Below are positions 53,218-53,595 of a stretch of 53,595 bases of DNA, piece after piece. The notes under the pieces were generated by a model, which was not told the origin of the DNA, did no database searches, and saw nothing but the letters and a program-made list of their open reading frames with translations. Source of the DNA: Pseudomonadota bacterium (GTDB lineage Bacteria > Desulfobacterota > Desulfobulbia > Desulfobulbales > SURF-16); assembly GCA_018816555.1 (NCBI GenBank), contig JAHIVT010000001.1, positions 1 to 53,595 on the forward strand, in the 5' to 3' direction. The translations under genes were made by a program, and so were the position numbers. Position 1 is the stretch's first letter. The number at the start of each line of letters is the position of its first letter.

Positions 53218-53595
53218 TCATGACACCAGTTCGTAGACCAAGCGCATGGAGGTGCCAGGAAACGGGGTCATGGTGGCATTTAATTCCTCACATAAATGGC
53301 GCAGGACCTCACTGCTCATTCGATTGTCCAGATGATGCAGGCGAACCGTCAGCGTCCCGGCATTCTCATCCGGAATGAGGTCCGCCTCGGTTGCATAGGC
53401 GGCTCGCAGCAGGCTCCGGGCATCATCATGGCGTCTCAGCTTCTCCCGCACAATCGTGGACATGGCCGTCTCCGCCCGGTAGGCGATCATCTTGATCGTA
53501 TCGATAAAATGCTTACCCTGCGTGGCAAGCTGCCGGAAGCGGTCCTCCGCGGGCAGATCCGCCATGGTCACATGCTTCGGCGTAGCCTTTCTGCA
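53218..53595 (-). CDS. C-terminal part of a transposase-like protein, cut by the window end
   Basis: The frame is open to the end of the window (…KATPKHVTMADLPAEDRFRQL), so the 5' part lies beyond 53595 and the gene is not necessarily broken. The visible 125 residues contain HFIDTIKMIAYRAETAMSTI, a basic helix, and a C-terminal RHLCEELNATMTPFPGTSMR. I associate this C-terminal pattern with proteins annotated as putative transposases, but I cannot name the IS family. The nearby repeats and toxin-antitoxin genes fit a mobile context. Confidence 0.65.
   Translation of the reverse strand, partial: CRKATPKHVTMADLPAEDRFRQLATQGKHFIDTIKMIAYRAETAMSTIVREKLRRHDDARSLLRAAYATEADLIPDENAGTLTVRLHHLDNRMSSEVLRHLCEELNATMTPFPGTSMRLVYELVS

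Overview
The window looks like a chromosomal segment of a sulfur-metabolising member of the Desulfobacterota, most probably Desulfobulbales or a relative. Supporting this are a split ATP synthase operon (b', b, delta, alpha, gamma, beta, epsilon without a and c), many two-component proteins, a type II secretion operon, and a YedE-TusA-DsrE sulfur-handling cluster. Taxonomy is inferred from gene content, not from a marker alignment. No rRNA, tRNA, CRISPR array or phage was seen.

Layout. 1-6.3 kb is signalling: a hybrid PAS kinase (cut by the window start), a convergent NtrC-type regulator and kinase with a small exported protein, and a double-receiver diguanylate cyclase. The cyclase is the last gene of a tight five-gene minus-strand run: methyltransferase, trkA, trkH, mnmG, cyclase (5.1-11.9 kb). 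12-13.9 kb holds uppP with a second methyltransferase and an FmdB-like protein. 13.9-14.4 kb is a gene-poor gap. 14.4-19.8 kb carries a tiny exported protein, a TlpA-like thioredoxin, an MFS exporter, a FliK-like protein and a receiver-GAF kinase.

19.9-22.8 kb is the most interesting part: yedE faces a compact plus-strand operon of tusA, a DsrE-like gene and two small genes. This is the 'YTD' arrangement reported in comparative genomics as a marker of bacteria that disproportionate elemental sulfur. The two small proteins look to me like reduced DsrF/TusC- and DsrH/TusB-like subunits, so the cluster may encode a membrane sulfur importer plus a complete, divergent sulfur-relay set. It lies tail to tail with a type II secretion operon (gspE-F-H-J-I-K-L-M-C-D plus one hypothetical gene, 22.8-33.3 kb). 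That operon has no recognisable major pseudopilin gene gspG.

33.3-50.8 kb is core metabolism and information processing: a glutamate synthase small subunit homologue, a lone CheX phosphatase, the F1 and stalk ATP synthase operon, alaS, recA, and the coupled genes mnmA-mtaB-cinA, with a divergent U32-family gene. mnmA, mtaB, mnmG and the U32 protein all act, or probably act, in tRNA modification.

50.8-53.6 kb is an accessory island. It has a DUF5661-like gene, a Phd/ParE toxin-antitoxin pair with a perfect 26-bp operator palindrome, a small acidic protein, an exported Sm-fold-like protein, hairpins, a partly duplicated leader sequence, and the 3' end of a transposase-like gene running off the window.
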